Position numbers and translations under genes: made by a program
In this document: one piece after another, positions 19,053 to 27,854 of the stretch
How the letters are laid out: each line of letters begins with the position of its first letter
How positions within the stretch are numbered: position 1 is the stretch's first letter
The notes under the pieces: model-generated
Databases searched by the model: none
Told to the model about the DNA's origin: nothing
The model's input: the letters and a program-made list of their open reading frames with translations, nothing else
NCBI GenBank assembly: GCA_018821535.1
Contig: JAHJLV010000027.1
Span: 1-64,000 of the forward strand
Source of the DNA: Pseudomonadota bacterium
GTDB lineage: Bacteria; Desulfobacterota; Desulfobacteria; Desulfobacterales; Desulfobacteraceae
Direction of reading: 5' to 3'
DNA: 64,000 nt

Positions 19053-20867
19053 TTACAGAAGATCCCAGTCAAAAAAGAACAATGCGTTGGCAACTTCTGG
19101 CGGCAGTGTAAAATACTGATTCCATAAGTTAGACTCCAGACTTTGGGCCGTGACTTCTTCTGATATCATATAGATATCCTTGTCTGCCATATTTGCATCA
19201 AATACAATGGTTTTGGGTTTCCCTTCTTCATTTGACCATTTTTTCCAAACCGGCAGATCCCCATGGCTGGCTTTTCCCTTTTTATGAGAGGTGTGTCTCC
19301 ATTTAAAAGGGCCACACCCCTTATTGGGGTTGCCTGAGCGTACAAACTTTGCCACATAATCCATCATGGCTGCACTGAGTTGCTGTCTGCCAGGTGTATC
19401 ATATCCCGGGCCAAAGGCAGCGCCGCCAAATACATCTGCGTCCGCGCCAAAAAAGAACGAAAGATCAGTGGCATGGGCTGCACCATAGATGAAACTATAG
19501 CTGTTCCGGGTGATATCGTCGGCCCCATCCCATTGTAACTGATAGGCATAAACCTTGCTTTGGTGTTCTTTCAATGCTCTGGCAACATTATCTACCCCTG
19601 CAAAACGCCATTTTAAACTGCCTGTTTGCGCACAGGCTTCATACAGTATTTTATCCGCCTGGGTGGTCAAAACATCATCTAAGGCGAGAGTCCCTGTCAA
19701 AACATCCAGCAGATTTAACCACGAATAGGAGGTACGGTAATATGCGCCGGACGGAACTGGCACAGAAACTCCATACTCTGGGTTCATATAGAATGCCCAT
19801 TGTAGTGCAGGCCCATAATGCGGCATAAAATATTTCATTTCATCTTTGTTGCTGCCTAAAATAATGGGCACCTTGTTATAATTCCCGGACTGGATAGCTG
19901 GAATGGGACCCCCCTCAAGAAGAACTGTGCCATCCCCCTGGGGATGCGAAAAATCAACACCGGTGGTGATATGGGTGGAAAACAAAGCATACGCATCCGT
20001 GGTTTTCAATATTTGGAGAACCTCATCATCGGGCGCGTCACCAAATCCAATGGCTGTGAGGGTTGCCGCTGTTTTGGCATCTGCCTGGGCCATGGTCAGA
20101 GTATGGGTACTGCCGCTCTGGGAAATGGCTTTATGGAACAGGCCGGATGCCAGCGGTGAAGCAAGCAGACTCAGAACATTCCGCCCACCGGCTGATTCAC
20201 CGGCAATGGTAACATTCTGTGCTTTTCCACCAAAGGCACCAATGTTTTTTTGCACCCATTCAAGCGCTTTGATAATATCCAGAAGACCGTAATTTCCTGA
20301 ATCTTTTAAAGGATCATCTCCATTTCTCATGCCCGGGTGGGTTAACCATCCCAGGGGCCCCAGCCGGTACTGGATTGCAACAAATACGACATTGGACCTT
20401 GCCGCAATCTGGGCGCCATTAAAGTCCTGCATGGTTCCGGCGTTGTTCCCGCCCCCGTGTATCCAGAAAAATACCGGGAGATTTTTTTCATTGGTATTTG
20501 GTCGCCAGATATTAAGATAGAGGCAATCTTCGCTGCCATCAATACCGTTTCTGGCTGAATTTAACTGGGTGCATTTTTCACAATCTGTCTTTGCCTCACG
20601 GATTCCCTCCCAGTTGGCAGGATCTTTTGGAGGCTCAAATCGAGCAGGCGGTATTGCATATGGGATCGCTTTCCAGGCCAGCGTATCGTTCGCATCAATG
20701 TATCCTTCAATCTCTCCGTTTAGCGTAGAAACAGATGTTGAAATTTTATCATGTCCCTTGGCACTGCATACACCATTAAAACCTGCAAAAACGATAACTG
20801 CGAGTGAGACCGATAACAAAAACTGAGTTTGGCAAAACCATTTACTGCGTTTAAAAAATTTCATCAT
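19053..20867 (-). CDS. Exported type-B carboxylesterase
   Basis: An alpha/beta-hydrolase of about 604 residues of the carboxylesterase type B (para-nitrobenzyl esterase/cholinesterase) family. It has a signal peptide (WFCQTQFLLSVSLAVIVFAGFNGVCSAKG), the oxyanion block FWIHGGGN and the nucleophile elbow GESAGG near residue 222. SEDCLYLNIW is the family signature. I start at the ATG at 20867 because GAGGAGGA is correctly spaced for it and too close for the ATG at 20873. It lies downstream of the two CoA-transferase subunits in the same direction and probably shares their sigma-54 promoter. It likely hydrolyses an ester outside the cytoplasm, with the released acid later activated by CoA transfer. 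That link is inferred. Confidence 0.9.
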   Translation of the reverse strand: MMKFFKRSKWFCQTQFLLSVSLAVIVFAGFNGVCSAKGHDKISTSVSTLNGEIEGYIDANDTLAWKAIPYAIPPARFEPPKDPANWEGIREAKTDCEKCTQLNSARNGIDGSEDCLYLNIWRPNTNEKNLPVFFWIHGGGNNAGTMQDFNGAQIAARSNVVFVAIQYRLGPLGWLTHPGMRNGDDPLKDSGNYGLLDIIKALEWVQKNIGAFGGKAQNVTIAGESAGGRNVLSLLASPLASGLFHKAISQSGSTHTLTMAQADAKTAATLTAIGFGDAPDDEVLQILKTTDAYALFSTHITTGVDFSHPQGDGTVLLEGGPIPAIQSGNYNKVPIILGSNKDEMKYFMPHYGPALQWAFYMNPEYGVSVPVPSGAYYRTSYSWLNLLDVLTGTLALDDVLTTQADKILYEACAQTGSLKWRFAGVDNVARALKEHQSKVYAYQLQWDGADDITRNSYSFIYGAAHATDLSFFFGADADVFGGAAFGPGYDTPGRQQLSAAMMDYVAKFVRSGNPNKGCGPFKWRHTSHKKGKASHGDLPVWKKWSNEEGKPKTIVFDANMADKDIYMISEEVTAQSLESNLWNQYFTLPPEVANALFFFDWDLL

Positions 20868-20927
20868 TTTCATTCCTCCTCTATGTGACGCTGTTATTAA
20901 CAAAAAATGCTGTATTCTCTTACTTTC

Positions 20928-21800
20928 TCAGCTTGCTGCATTCTGGATTACACCATGTTTTCTTGTCTGTTCAAGGAAAGCTGCTCTCTGGGAAAATGCT
21001 TCGATAGCCGTATTCATGAGCAACTCATTGGAAACCCGTGTTGAAAAGCAACTCCGGGGAGAAAATTTTCTCAGAAAGGCGAGCTCTTCTTGTGTGGGAA
21101 CTGGAAACCTTTCCAGCTCTTGCGCCACTTTTAACTCCCAGGGGATTTTTGATTTGATTTTGTCAAGCGAGACACCGGGGGCCAGGGCACTCAGATACAT
21201 TTCTTTGGTTTTCGAATCAAATTTAAACATAGCGCGGGGAGTAATCAAAATACTGGGGCCGGACCCCTTGGGATAAATGCCGCTTTCATCCCGCTCATTT
21301 CCGCCGCCCAGGTATCCGGGAGAGGTAAAATAATCGAGTTTTTCTACAAATTCCCCGCTTTTCAAGGTAAGTATGGTTTCTTTTGCATAGGAGATAAATT
21401 CAGGAGCCCCGCCGGCGCCTGTTATCCTTTCCGGCTTTCCATCCGGGGACACCATATAGGACGAATTTAAATTGCCGTATTTATCGATCTGACCGACACC
21501 CAGCACCGCCTTGTCCAGATAACCGGCAAAGGTGATGGAGGTAAACATGCCGAACAGATCTATGGCATAAGAGTACCCCTCTGTGCAGCAGGCATCGGCA
21601 ATATGCATGGGGGGTACCACCGGATCAAAATCTGCAATGCCCGACTCCATCATCAGCCGTGCCCGGGGGGCGTGATTGTGTTTGGCCACTGCTCCTGCTA
21701 TGGTCGGCAGACCAATTCCCAGAAGTGCATTGTCCCCGTCTTTTATCTGGCGGGCGACTGCAATAACAAGTAATTCCTGTCTCGTATATGGTTTATCCAT
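20928..21800 (-). CDS. Family-I CoA-transferase, beta subunit (GctB/IpdB-like)
   Basis: About 290 residues of the glutaconate/3-oxoacid CoA-transferase beta family. MMESGIADFD carries the Glu that would form the CoA thioester or act as base, followed by the GVGQIDKYGNLN block and RITGAGGAPEF. The C-terminal LSALAPGVSLDKIKSK is typical of this family and also of the IpdB hydrolases. It starts at ATG 21800, overlapping the end of the alpha subunit gene, so the two are coupled. It may move CoA between acyl groups or, like IpdAB, hydrolyse a cyclic beta-diketone CoA ester. The sequence alone does not decide. Confidence 0.88.
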   Translation of the reverse strand: MDKPYTRQELLVIAVARQIKDGDNALLGIGLPTIAGAVAKHNHAPRARLMMESGIADFDPVVPPMHIADACCTEGYSYAIDLFGMFTSITFAGYLDKAVLGVGQIDKYGNLNSSYMVSPDGKPERITGAGGAPEFISYAKETILTLKSGEFVEKLDYFTSPGYLGGGNERDESGIYPKGSGPSILITPRAMFKFDSKTKEMYLSALAPGVSLDKIKSKIPWELKVAQELERFPVPTQEELAFLRKFSPRSCFSTRVSNELLMNTAIEAFSQRAAFLEQTRKHGVIQNAAS

Positions 21801-22845
21801 TGACCAGGTCTCCTTTTTCAACAATCAATTTTTCCATTTCTGCAAAATCAATATTCATTTCAATGCTCTTCCCCTGCTCATCCCACAGAGATTTTGTTGA
21901 TATTCCGTAATTGGTCGGTGCAGAATAATAGGGTTTTGCCCGATACTGTTCCAGTGTGGGCAGGCCATAGGTTTCAATATAATGCTGGATATAGGATGAT
22001 CTGTCCGGTAATGCATAGACCCATTCTTCCATCCAGTCTTTCAGACCGGTTTCTGTTGCATTGGTAAACATGAATATGGACAATGCATTCAAATCAGTTC
22101 CGTAATATCCGGGAAGTTCCATGGGGTGACACCCGTAAGGTTCTTCTATCACGGCAGAAACCCTGAAATCGGGCACAATGGTATGATGGGGTGCTGATCG
22201 TATCACCTCATGATCCACGATTTCTTCACAGGTCACGATGATGTTTTTGCTGGCCAGACAGGCATGAACAGTAGAACCAAGACCACCCCAGTGCTGGGCA
22301 TTGCCATATTTATCTGCCCGTTGAACATGCAGAAGACAGACATCGGGATTTGCTGCCGGAACAACCGGGATGGTTTTGCCGGTGAACGGACAGGTGGTGA
22401 CGCCAAATTTATTTGCGCCCATAAATCCGCGTTTTTTGAATACATCGGTATCCATAATGGCTGGCAGCACCTGCATATATGAATATCCTGCCGCGCCCGC
22501 GGCCAGCATGGCATTATAGGTAAAATTGGTATAATCCTCAATTTCAAGCTTTCCGGCTTTTAAATACCGGCCAACCATGCTGCCGCCCTGTCTGCCTCCC
22601 CACTTGGTTACAAATGTTGAAACCATCCGTGAAATGCAATCCCCAGCCACTAAAAATTCTGCGTCCATGTTCCCGGACTGGCTGTAAAGGGTCATCTCTT
22701 TTTTTTCCTGACGGATCACCTCAAAAATCAGAGAAAGCGGAAGGGCTTCCGTATAATTCCCGGTAATAATCGTATCTCCATCATGAACAAACCGTTTAAC
22801 TGCCTCTTTTGTTGTCATGACCTTTGTTGAATTTGATTGTGTCAT
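21793..22845 (-). CDS. Family-I CoA-transferase, alpha subunit (GctA/IpdA-like)
   Basis: About 350 residues, the alpha partner of the gene that follows. Family features are the N-terminal TKEAVKRFVHDGDTIITGNY, GRQGGSMVGRYLKAG, the LLHVQRADKYGNAQHWG block and IIVTCEEIVDHEVIRSAPH. It is longer than acetoacetate-type alpha subunits and closer in size to glutaconate CoA-transferase-like proteins. AGGATTTTT precedes the ATG. It is the first gene of an operon with the beta subunit and the carboxylesterase, under the sigma-54 promoter at 22903-22918. Confidence 0.88.
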   Translation of the reverse strand: MTQSNSTKVMTTKEAVKRFVHDGDTIITGNYTEALPLSLIFEVIRQEKKEMTLYSQSGNMDAEFLVAGDCISRMVSTFVTKWGGRQGGSMVGRYLKAGKLEIEDYTNFTYNAMLAAGAAGYSYMQVLPAIMDTDVFKKRGFMGANKFGVTTCPFTGKTIPVVPAANPDVCLLHVQRADKYGNAQHWGGLGSTVHACLASKNIIVTCEEIVDHEVIRSAPHHTIVPDFRVSAVIEEPYGCHPMELPGYYGTDLNALSIFMFTNATETGLKDWMEEWVYALPDRSSYIQHYIETYGLPTLEQYRAKPYYSAPTNYGISTKSLWDEQGKSIEMNIDFAEMEKLIVEKGDLVNG

Positions 22846-22902
22846 AAAAATCCTAAATAAAATAATTCCAATATTTATAAATGAATTGTCCCAAGACAGT
22901 TG

Positions 22903-22918
22903 AGCAATTTATGTGCCA
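22903..22918 (-). promoter_or_regulatory. Sigma-54 promoter for the CoA-transferase/carboxylesterase operon
   Basis: TGGCACATAAATTGCT on the minus strand is an essentially perfect match to TGGCAC-N5-TTGCT, about 60 bases before the start at 22845. Confidence 0.8.
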
Positions 22919-23090
22919 CTCAAAGAGAGCATTAAAACATTGCCAGCCATTCTTCCTGAGTTATCGGGGCTTTGACTTTGATCTGTCTGGAATTTCCACT
23001 GCCTTAAGTCCTGCTGATTTGTGAAACAGGGTGACCCTTGAAATAAACGTTTTATAAAAATTGGTTTTTGAGATGAGGGAATTTACGAGT

Positions 23091-23139
23091 GGATATTTAT
23101 TAAATATCAAATACATTTTTTGATATTTAATAAATATCC
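23091..23139. promoter_or_regulatory. Long perfect palindrome, candidate activator site (U4)
   Basis: Two perfect 21-base arms (23091-23111 and 23119-23139) are separated by seven bases. The inner part of each arm is AAATATCAAA or its complement TTTGATATTT, the recurring half-site. It is centred about 200 bases upstream of the sigma-54 element at 22903-22918. The rest of the 22846-23343 gap holds only that promoter and the terminator at 23167-23229. An open frame crossing it (22961-23203) looks accidental. Confidence 0.7.
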
Positions 23140-23166
23140 GTTTCTGACTGAATTGGAAGAGAAAAT

Positions 23167-23229
23167 AAAAAAAGCAACAGCGTATGGGTGCGGGATGGTA
23201 CACCCTTATCTAACGCTGTTGCTTTTTTT
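23167..23229. terminator. Bidirectional rho-independent terminator
   Basis: AAAAAAAGCAACAGCGT (23167-23183) pairs perfectly with ACGCTGTTGCTTTTTTT (23213-23229), with an inner GGGTG/CACCC stem. It follows the SurE-like gene on the minus strand and insulates the CoA-transferase promoter region from upstream transcription. Confidence 0.92.
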
Positions 23230-23343
23230 ACTATAACACCCTTAGGCATAGCACAATCTGTGCCATCCTCTTTTGCCGGGCGATTATAAAAACAGATGGC
23301 CAAATAATAACTGACTATAGGTAATCATTTCACCTGCTGATAT

Positions 23344-24366
23344 TTATTTTTTGCCAAATGCTTTTTTTGCAAAGCGGTTGTTTTTCTCATCAACGTTTCC
23401 GTAATGAGCCTGGATTACGCTGATTGTCACTTTACCTGGAACAAGCACATTGCCTTGATCATCAACGATCGAGATGACTTGATCTCCTTCCAGTTTATCT
23501 TTATGGGATAACTCCACTGGAACAAGAGTCATACCGATGCCGCCAAGACCATAACTTTCAGGAAACATCGCACCATAGAACATATCGTTTGAAAGATTTT
23601 CGTGGAATACAAATCGGATAGTATTACCTTGCGGAAGGCTTTCATAAGAAACATAGTTGCCAAGTTCCGTATGCATCCATTCAAGATTGGCGCCTTGTCC
23701 GACATCAAACAAAGGAATGTTGATATTCAGCCCAATGCCTTCAGGCAACAGTGCATCACCGCGATGGGCCATGCAAATAAGGCGGTCTATAATTCTAACT
23801 ACCACAGCTGCTACTTCGGGTGCCGTTTGCGGGTTCCCGTTATTGGCGCTGACTGCTATTGCAGCGTACCCCTTGGTCAACATGTGTGCGGCCGCACCAA
23901 CCGTACCGGACGTCCGGGTCACAAAGCTGAGGTTTGGGCCAATATTGGGGCCAGAGATAACAAGATCGACTTTCTCTGACCCAAACCGCAAAGGAGCAGC
24001 AACATCTACACCATAATGGGCTGCCATTGCCGGGGTACCATTAACGTAAAAAACATCCGGATCGCCCGGAGATGGACCAAAGCCAGGAGAACCTGCGGAC
24101 ACAGTCCCTCCCGGGCTGTCTTCTGTTACCGGCATTATAGGGACATAGACGCTTTGTGTTGCTCCCACACCACTTTGCCCACTAAAAGGAGCGCTGATAA
24201 TCACATGATGACCCGCATCTTTAAGCGCGTTGTATAATGCGGTTATATTGGCGGTCTCAAATCCGTCGTCATTTGTAACAACTATGTTCAATGCCCAGCA
24301 GTTAGATGCGATCAACACAAAAACTAATAAAACAGCCCATTTTAAAAAAACATGTGTGATTTTCAT
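23344..24366 (-). CDS. Exported SurE-like phosphatase/nucleotidase
   Basis: About 340 residues. A signal peptide (WAVLLVFVLIASNCWA) is followed directly by the SurE fold: NIVVTNDDGFETANITALYNAL has the metal-binding Asp pair, and GPNIGPN and TSGTVGAAAH match the SurE active-site blocks. Classical SurE is cytoplasmic, about 250 residues, and removes phosphate from nucleoside monophosphates. This form is longer and predicted to be exported, so its substrate may differ. AAGGAGAAAA precedes the ATG at 24366. It lies downstream of the lipoprotein hydrolase gene and ends before the terminator at 23167. Confidence 0.88.
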   Translation of the reverse strand: MKITHVFLKWAVLLVFVLIASNCWALNIVVTNDDGFETANITALYNALKDAGHHVIISAPFSGQSGVGATQSVYVPIMPVTEDSPGGTVSAGSPGFGPSPGDPDVFYVNGTPAMAAHYGVDVAAPLRFGSEKVDLVISGPNIGPNLSFVTRTSGTVGAAAHMLTKGYAAIAVSANNGNPQTAPEVAAVVVRIIDRLICMAHRGDALLPEGIGLNINIPLFDVGQGANLEWMHTELGNYVSYESLPQGNTIRFVFHENLSNDMFYGAMFPESYGLGGIGMTLVPVELSHKDKLEGDQVISIVDDQGNVLVPGKVTISVIQAHYGNVDEKNNRFAKKAFGKK

Positions 24367-24476
24367 TTTTTCTCCTTTTTTCATAAGATTAAAATAACTT
24401 TTTTAATAACGCGCCTTTAAAAATCTTCATAGCCGAGCGGATCTCTTTTGGAGATATCTTAGCCAAGAAAATACGA

Positions 24477-25634
24477 TTAACCCTTGTCAGCGTTGATCAC
24501 CAGAGTGATGAGTTTTGCCAGATCTATTTTTGTTTTCTTTTCATTGGCGAGTTTAACAATCACCAGATGCTTTGATGGGATAATAATAATGTGCTGCCCC
24601 TGAACCCCTTCTGCCATATATCCGTCTGCCGGGATGGCATCTGTGTCCGTGGCTCCATCTTTACCCTTCAGCCTGAACGGCAGATTCACATGCCACAGAT
24701 AGCCATAGGCTTTCCACATGTTGACACTGGGATCGGTTTGGGTGGATTGTGCAACCCATTTTTCAGATACAATCTGACGATCTTCCCAACGGCCTTTGTT
24801 CAGGAAAAGAAAACCAAATTTTGCATAGTCGCGCAACGTGGCATACATACCATGGGAGGTTGCGGTGTATCCGTCTTCATCTTTAGCCCAGACAATTTCG
24901 CCCATATTCAACGGTTCAAACAATTGTTGTTTTGCGAATTCAAAGACCGTCATCCCTGTTGCATCCTGGATCACCTTGGACAACAGCATGGGATCTCCGG
25001 TTGAATACAGAAACTGGCTGCCGGGTTCGTGGAGACCCGCCCGACTGGAAACATATTCCATAAACTGACCACTGACGGCCATCTTCAGAGCATCATTGGT
25101 TTTCAAATCCCAGGTGGACCAGTCTTCATGCCACTCCAGGCCGGTTGTCAGAGTCATGGCATGCCGAAGGGTAATCCTGCTGCGCAGGTCATCAGGGTTG
25201 TCACAATCCCAGGTTTCATAATAACGACAGAGTTTTTCATCCACGCCGCTGATCAGGCCTTTGTCGATGGCAATTCCGATGAGCGCACTGGAAAAACTTT
25301 TGGCCATTGAATTACTGATATGCTGGGAATCGGGTTTAAATTCTCCCAGATAGGCCTCTGCAACGATATATCCGTTTTTTATAATGGCTATCCCCTCGGT
25401 ATTGAACTCCGGAGTTGCAGCATATTCCATGGCCAGGGCCAATCTTTGGCTATCCATTCCCACAGCTTCAGGGTCACAGCTTTTCCAGCCCTTTGTGGGC
25501 CAGTACGGGCCACTGTTTGTACCTTTGGCAATATACGATTCCAATGGAGCGGCAACCGGTGTGGTAGTGCTGCAGCCAATAATGAAAACCACCAGCAGTG
25601 CAAGGATTAAACCGGCATATCTATTCTTTATCAT
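24477..25634 (-). CDS. Lipoprotein serine hydrolase of the beta-lactamase class C/esterase family
   Basis: About 385 residues with a lipoprotein signal (GLILALLVVFIIGC, Cys about residue 20). The serine hydrolase core has SMAKSF as the SxxK motif near residue 108 and a Tyr block FLYSTGDPM. The C-terminal EGVQGQHIIIIPSKHLVIVKL fits this fold, in which H/KxG lines the active site. Such proteins act as esterases, D-amino peptidases or true beta-lactamases; nothing points specifically to antibiotic resistance. The ATG at 25634 has AGGAGA in front; the open frame extends further but would overlap the upstream gene. It lies 46 bases after the AOR-type gene and likely shares its transcript. Confidence 0.87.
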   Translation of the reverse strand: MIKNRYAGLILALLVVFIIGCSTTTPVAAPLESYIAKGTNSGPYWPTKGWKSCDPEAVGMDSQRLALAMEYAATPEFNTEGIAIIKNGYIVAEAYLGEFKPDSQHISNSMAKSFSSALIGIAIDKGLISGVDEKLCRYYETWDCDNPDDLRSRITLRHAMTLTTGLEWHEDWSTWDLKTNDALKMAVSGQFMEYVSSRAGLHEPGSQFLYSTGDPMLLSKVIQDATGMTVFEFAKQQLFEPLNMGEIVWAKDEDGYTATSHGMYATLRDYAKFGFLFLNKGRWEDRQIVSEKWVAQSTQTDPSVNMWKAYGYLWHVNLPFRLKGKDGATDTDAIPADGYMAEGVQGQHIIIIPSKHLVIVKLANEKKTKIDLAKLITLVINADKG

Positions 25635-25680
25635 GTGAATTTTCTCCTGAAATAATATATTTAAATCGTTATTTTTTAAC

Positions 25681-27765
25681 TTACCCCAGCTTTGCCTTCT
25701 GTTGCAGCTCATCAGCCACATACTTCAGGCCCACGGACTCCAATGTTTTGCGGGTGGGATATCCGGTGTCCGTATTCCATCCCTGAATCGTATAAAACCG
25801 GGTTTTAAATTCATCAAATTTTTCCCTGTCCAGTTTTCTTTTGGAATAGCCGTGATACCCCCACTCCCCATTCTCAAAACCCGGGAGGTGGCAATTGGGG
25901 ACATCAGCATTGGACAACGGATCTTTTTTCTCGTAAACATTATCACAAAAATGGACCATATCCCGGTGACGTCCCTGTAGAGTCCAGATGGCATGATCCA
26001 GATTCCAGATCCTGCGGCCCAGATGGATACCGTCCAGAAATGAAAAATCCTTTCCTGTAACCGCTTTAAGATATCGGGGCTCGGCAATCCCTGTGGAACC
26101 GATTTTATCCGGCCGGTGGAGGTTGACGATATCCGGCCAGCGGATATCGCAAAAAAGCATGGACTGTTTCCAGAACCGTGTATAATATCGGTGCCAGGAA
26201 ACCAGTTTGGCCATATGGTCGGAATAGATGTTCTTTTCGCTGAAATCCATCATGAGCATATCCCCTTCAAAGGGAACCATAATATCAGTAAAAATTTTTA
26301 CCAGCTCTTTTGCAGAAGATTCAGGGTTGATGTTCTTTTGTTTTGCCCGGAAAACATCCCATTTGATCCAGTCAAATTCATGTTCATTGATATCCCGGTC
26401 TCCCAGCAGGGTTCCATACCCCCAGTAGACCTGGGCACGGGGTTCTTTATGAATGGGCAGGCCCCAATAAGGAAAGTGCAGCACACCGCTTTTCAGATCC
26501 TTTTCCATTCTTCCCCATTTTTTGGCCGCCCGCACAAATCCTGTGGAAACATCCTTGCCGAACTCGCTGGGATTGCCATTGCCGTCATTTCCATAGGCTG
26601 CCATTTTTACAAACTGTTCTATAAACCTTTCACTGCCATAGTCACTGAAATCCAGTGGACACGGCGGAATCTTTGCTGTTTCCAGATCTTCATTCTGCTG
26701 CAGCAGCCGAATATAGACCAGACCGTAGATCATCTCTGCTGCGTTAAGCCCATAAAGATTGATCAGCTCACAGGCTTTTCGGTGAATATCATTGGTTTTG
26801 GCATCCAGATAAAACAAAGCGCCTATGCAGGTCACTTCATTGCCAATGCCATCTTCGCTGATGGACCGGCATCCGGAATGACATCCCACACATCCCTTTG
26901 GCCGTTTGCCCTGTTTTTTTTCCGCTTTACCCCGCTCATGACTGGTACTTGGCGGGCTTTGAAATTGCCAGGCGCCCTCTATATGTTTCAGGTTCTCCAG
27001 GTCAAAGGCATAATTTTTTTTCTGCCACAGCCGTGTCTCAATCAGGGCTTTGGGATCATGAATTTTGACGTGACCTGTGCCGATAACGCTGATGGCCTTT
27101 AGATTTTTTGATCCCCATACCGCCCCGAAACCACCCTGACCCGCAGCCGAGCTGGCGTCATGAATCAGGCAGGCCATCCGGCTCAAATGCTCCCCTGCAG
27201 GACCGATAGCCAGAACTGCAGGGCGCTGGGTGGTTTGCCCTCCAGTGTCCCCGGCAGGCTGCATCCAGTCTCCATACCCACTTTCCCCTGCCATATATCC
27301 CCAGATGGTTTTCTGACATTTTTGAGTATCCATTCCCCACAGAGAAAGAGATTTACACGCCCGGATGGTGACGGTTTCGTTCCGGATATCAATCCAAACA
27401 GGCTCTGCTGCTTTTCCCTGGATCACCACCCCATCCCAGCCTGCAAATTTAAGCATGGGCGAAAAACGCCCCCCGAAATTGCTGCGGGTAAACCACCCGA
27501 CAGGATAAGACTGAACCCCGATTCCCTGCACCTCTGTCCGGGCAGATGCCCCCGGAACAAGGGTTCCGGAAAAAGGGGAGGTCATGATGGTGACCACATT
27601 GGCCGGATCAAATCCGTCAATGGTTTTGTCCTTGACCAGATCAAAAAAGATAGCTGATCCCATGCCATGCCCCCCCATCCATTGCTCATATTTGCTGGTG
27701 GGTATGGTTGTAATTTTCTGACGGGTCAGATCCACCATTAATATTTTGCCGGTATAACCATTCAT
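25681..27765 (-). CDS. Aldehyde:ferredoxin oxidoreductase family enzyme (tungsten/molybdenum pterin)
   Basis: About 694 residues. The N-terminal domain (NGYTGKILMVDLTRQKI, WMGGHGMGSAIFFD, PGASARTEVQG, GGRFSPMLKFAGWDGVVI) binds the metallopterin. The iron-sulfur cluster ligands are in GCVGCHSGC, with a further Cys toward the C-terminus. It resembles the YdhV-like branch rather than the benzoyl-CoA reductase BamB, judged from the N-terminal motifs only. The start at 27765 has GGAG nine bases before; an ATG 30 bases earlier lacks a site. It follows the polyferredoxin gene, the likely electron partner. It would interconvert a carboxylic acid and aldehyde, or serve another low-potential redox step. 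The substrate is unknown. Confidence 0.9.
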   Translation of the reverse strand: MNGYTGKILMVDLTRQKITTIPTSKYEQWMGGHGMGSAIFFDLVKDKTIDGFDPANVVTIMTSPFSGTLVPGASARTEVQGIGVQSYPVGWFTRSNFGGRFSPMLKFAGWDGVVIQGKAAEPVWIDIRNETVTIRACKSLSLWGMDTQKCQKTIWGYMAGESGYGDWMQPAGDTGGQTTQRPAVLAIGPAGEHLSRMACLIHDASSAAGQGGFGAVWGSKNLKAISVIGTGHVKIHDPKALIETRLWQKKNYAFDLENLKHIEGAWQFQSPPSTSHERGKAEKKQGKRPKGCVGCHSGCRSISEDGIGNEVTCIGALFYLDAKTNDIHRKACELINLYGLNAAEMIYGLVYIRLLQQNEDLETAKIPPCPLDFSDYGSERFIEQFVKMAAYGNDGNGNPSEFGKDVSTGFVRAAKKWGRMEKDLKSGVLHFPYWGLPIHKEPRAQVYWGYGTLLGDRDINEHEFDWIKWDVFRAKQKNINPESSAKELVKIFTDIMVPFEGDMLMMDFSEKNIYSDHMAKLVSWHRYYTRFWKQSMLFCDIRWPDIVNLHRPDKIGSTGIAEPRYLKAVTGKDFSFLDGIHLGRRIWNLDHAIWTLQGRHRDMVHFCDNVYEKKDPLSNADVPNCHLPGFENGEWGYHGYSKRKLDREKFDEFKTRFYTIQGWNTDTGYPTRKTLESVGLKYVADELQQKAKLG

Positions 27766-27854
27766 CAGGCAAGTCTCCTGTTCCTCTGTTTTCATTTATG
27801 CCTGTCTATCTCAACAGGCTGTTCAATTCCAACAATTCGGACCATATCTATCTG

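Noticed and set aside
22961..23203. 80-residue open frame on the minus strand
   Set aside because: It runs through the long palindrome and the terminator stem, has no ribosome site, and its composition (many Phe, Lys, Ile from AT-rich DNA) looks accidental.
24477..25634. Antibiotic-resistance beta-lactamase
   Set aside because: The fold is shared with many esterases and peptidases; the lipoprotein form and neighbouring exported hydrolases do not point to resistance.
26116..27102. 328-codon open frame on the plus strand
   Set aside because: Antisense to the AOR-type gene, which has clear domains; the frame mirrors its codon pattern and has no recognisable motif.
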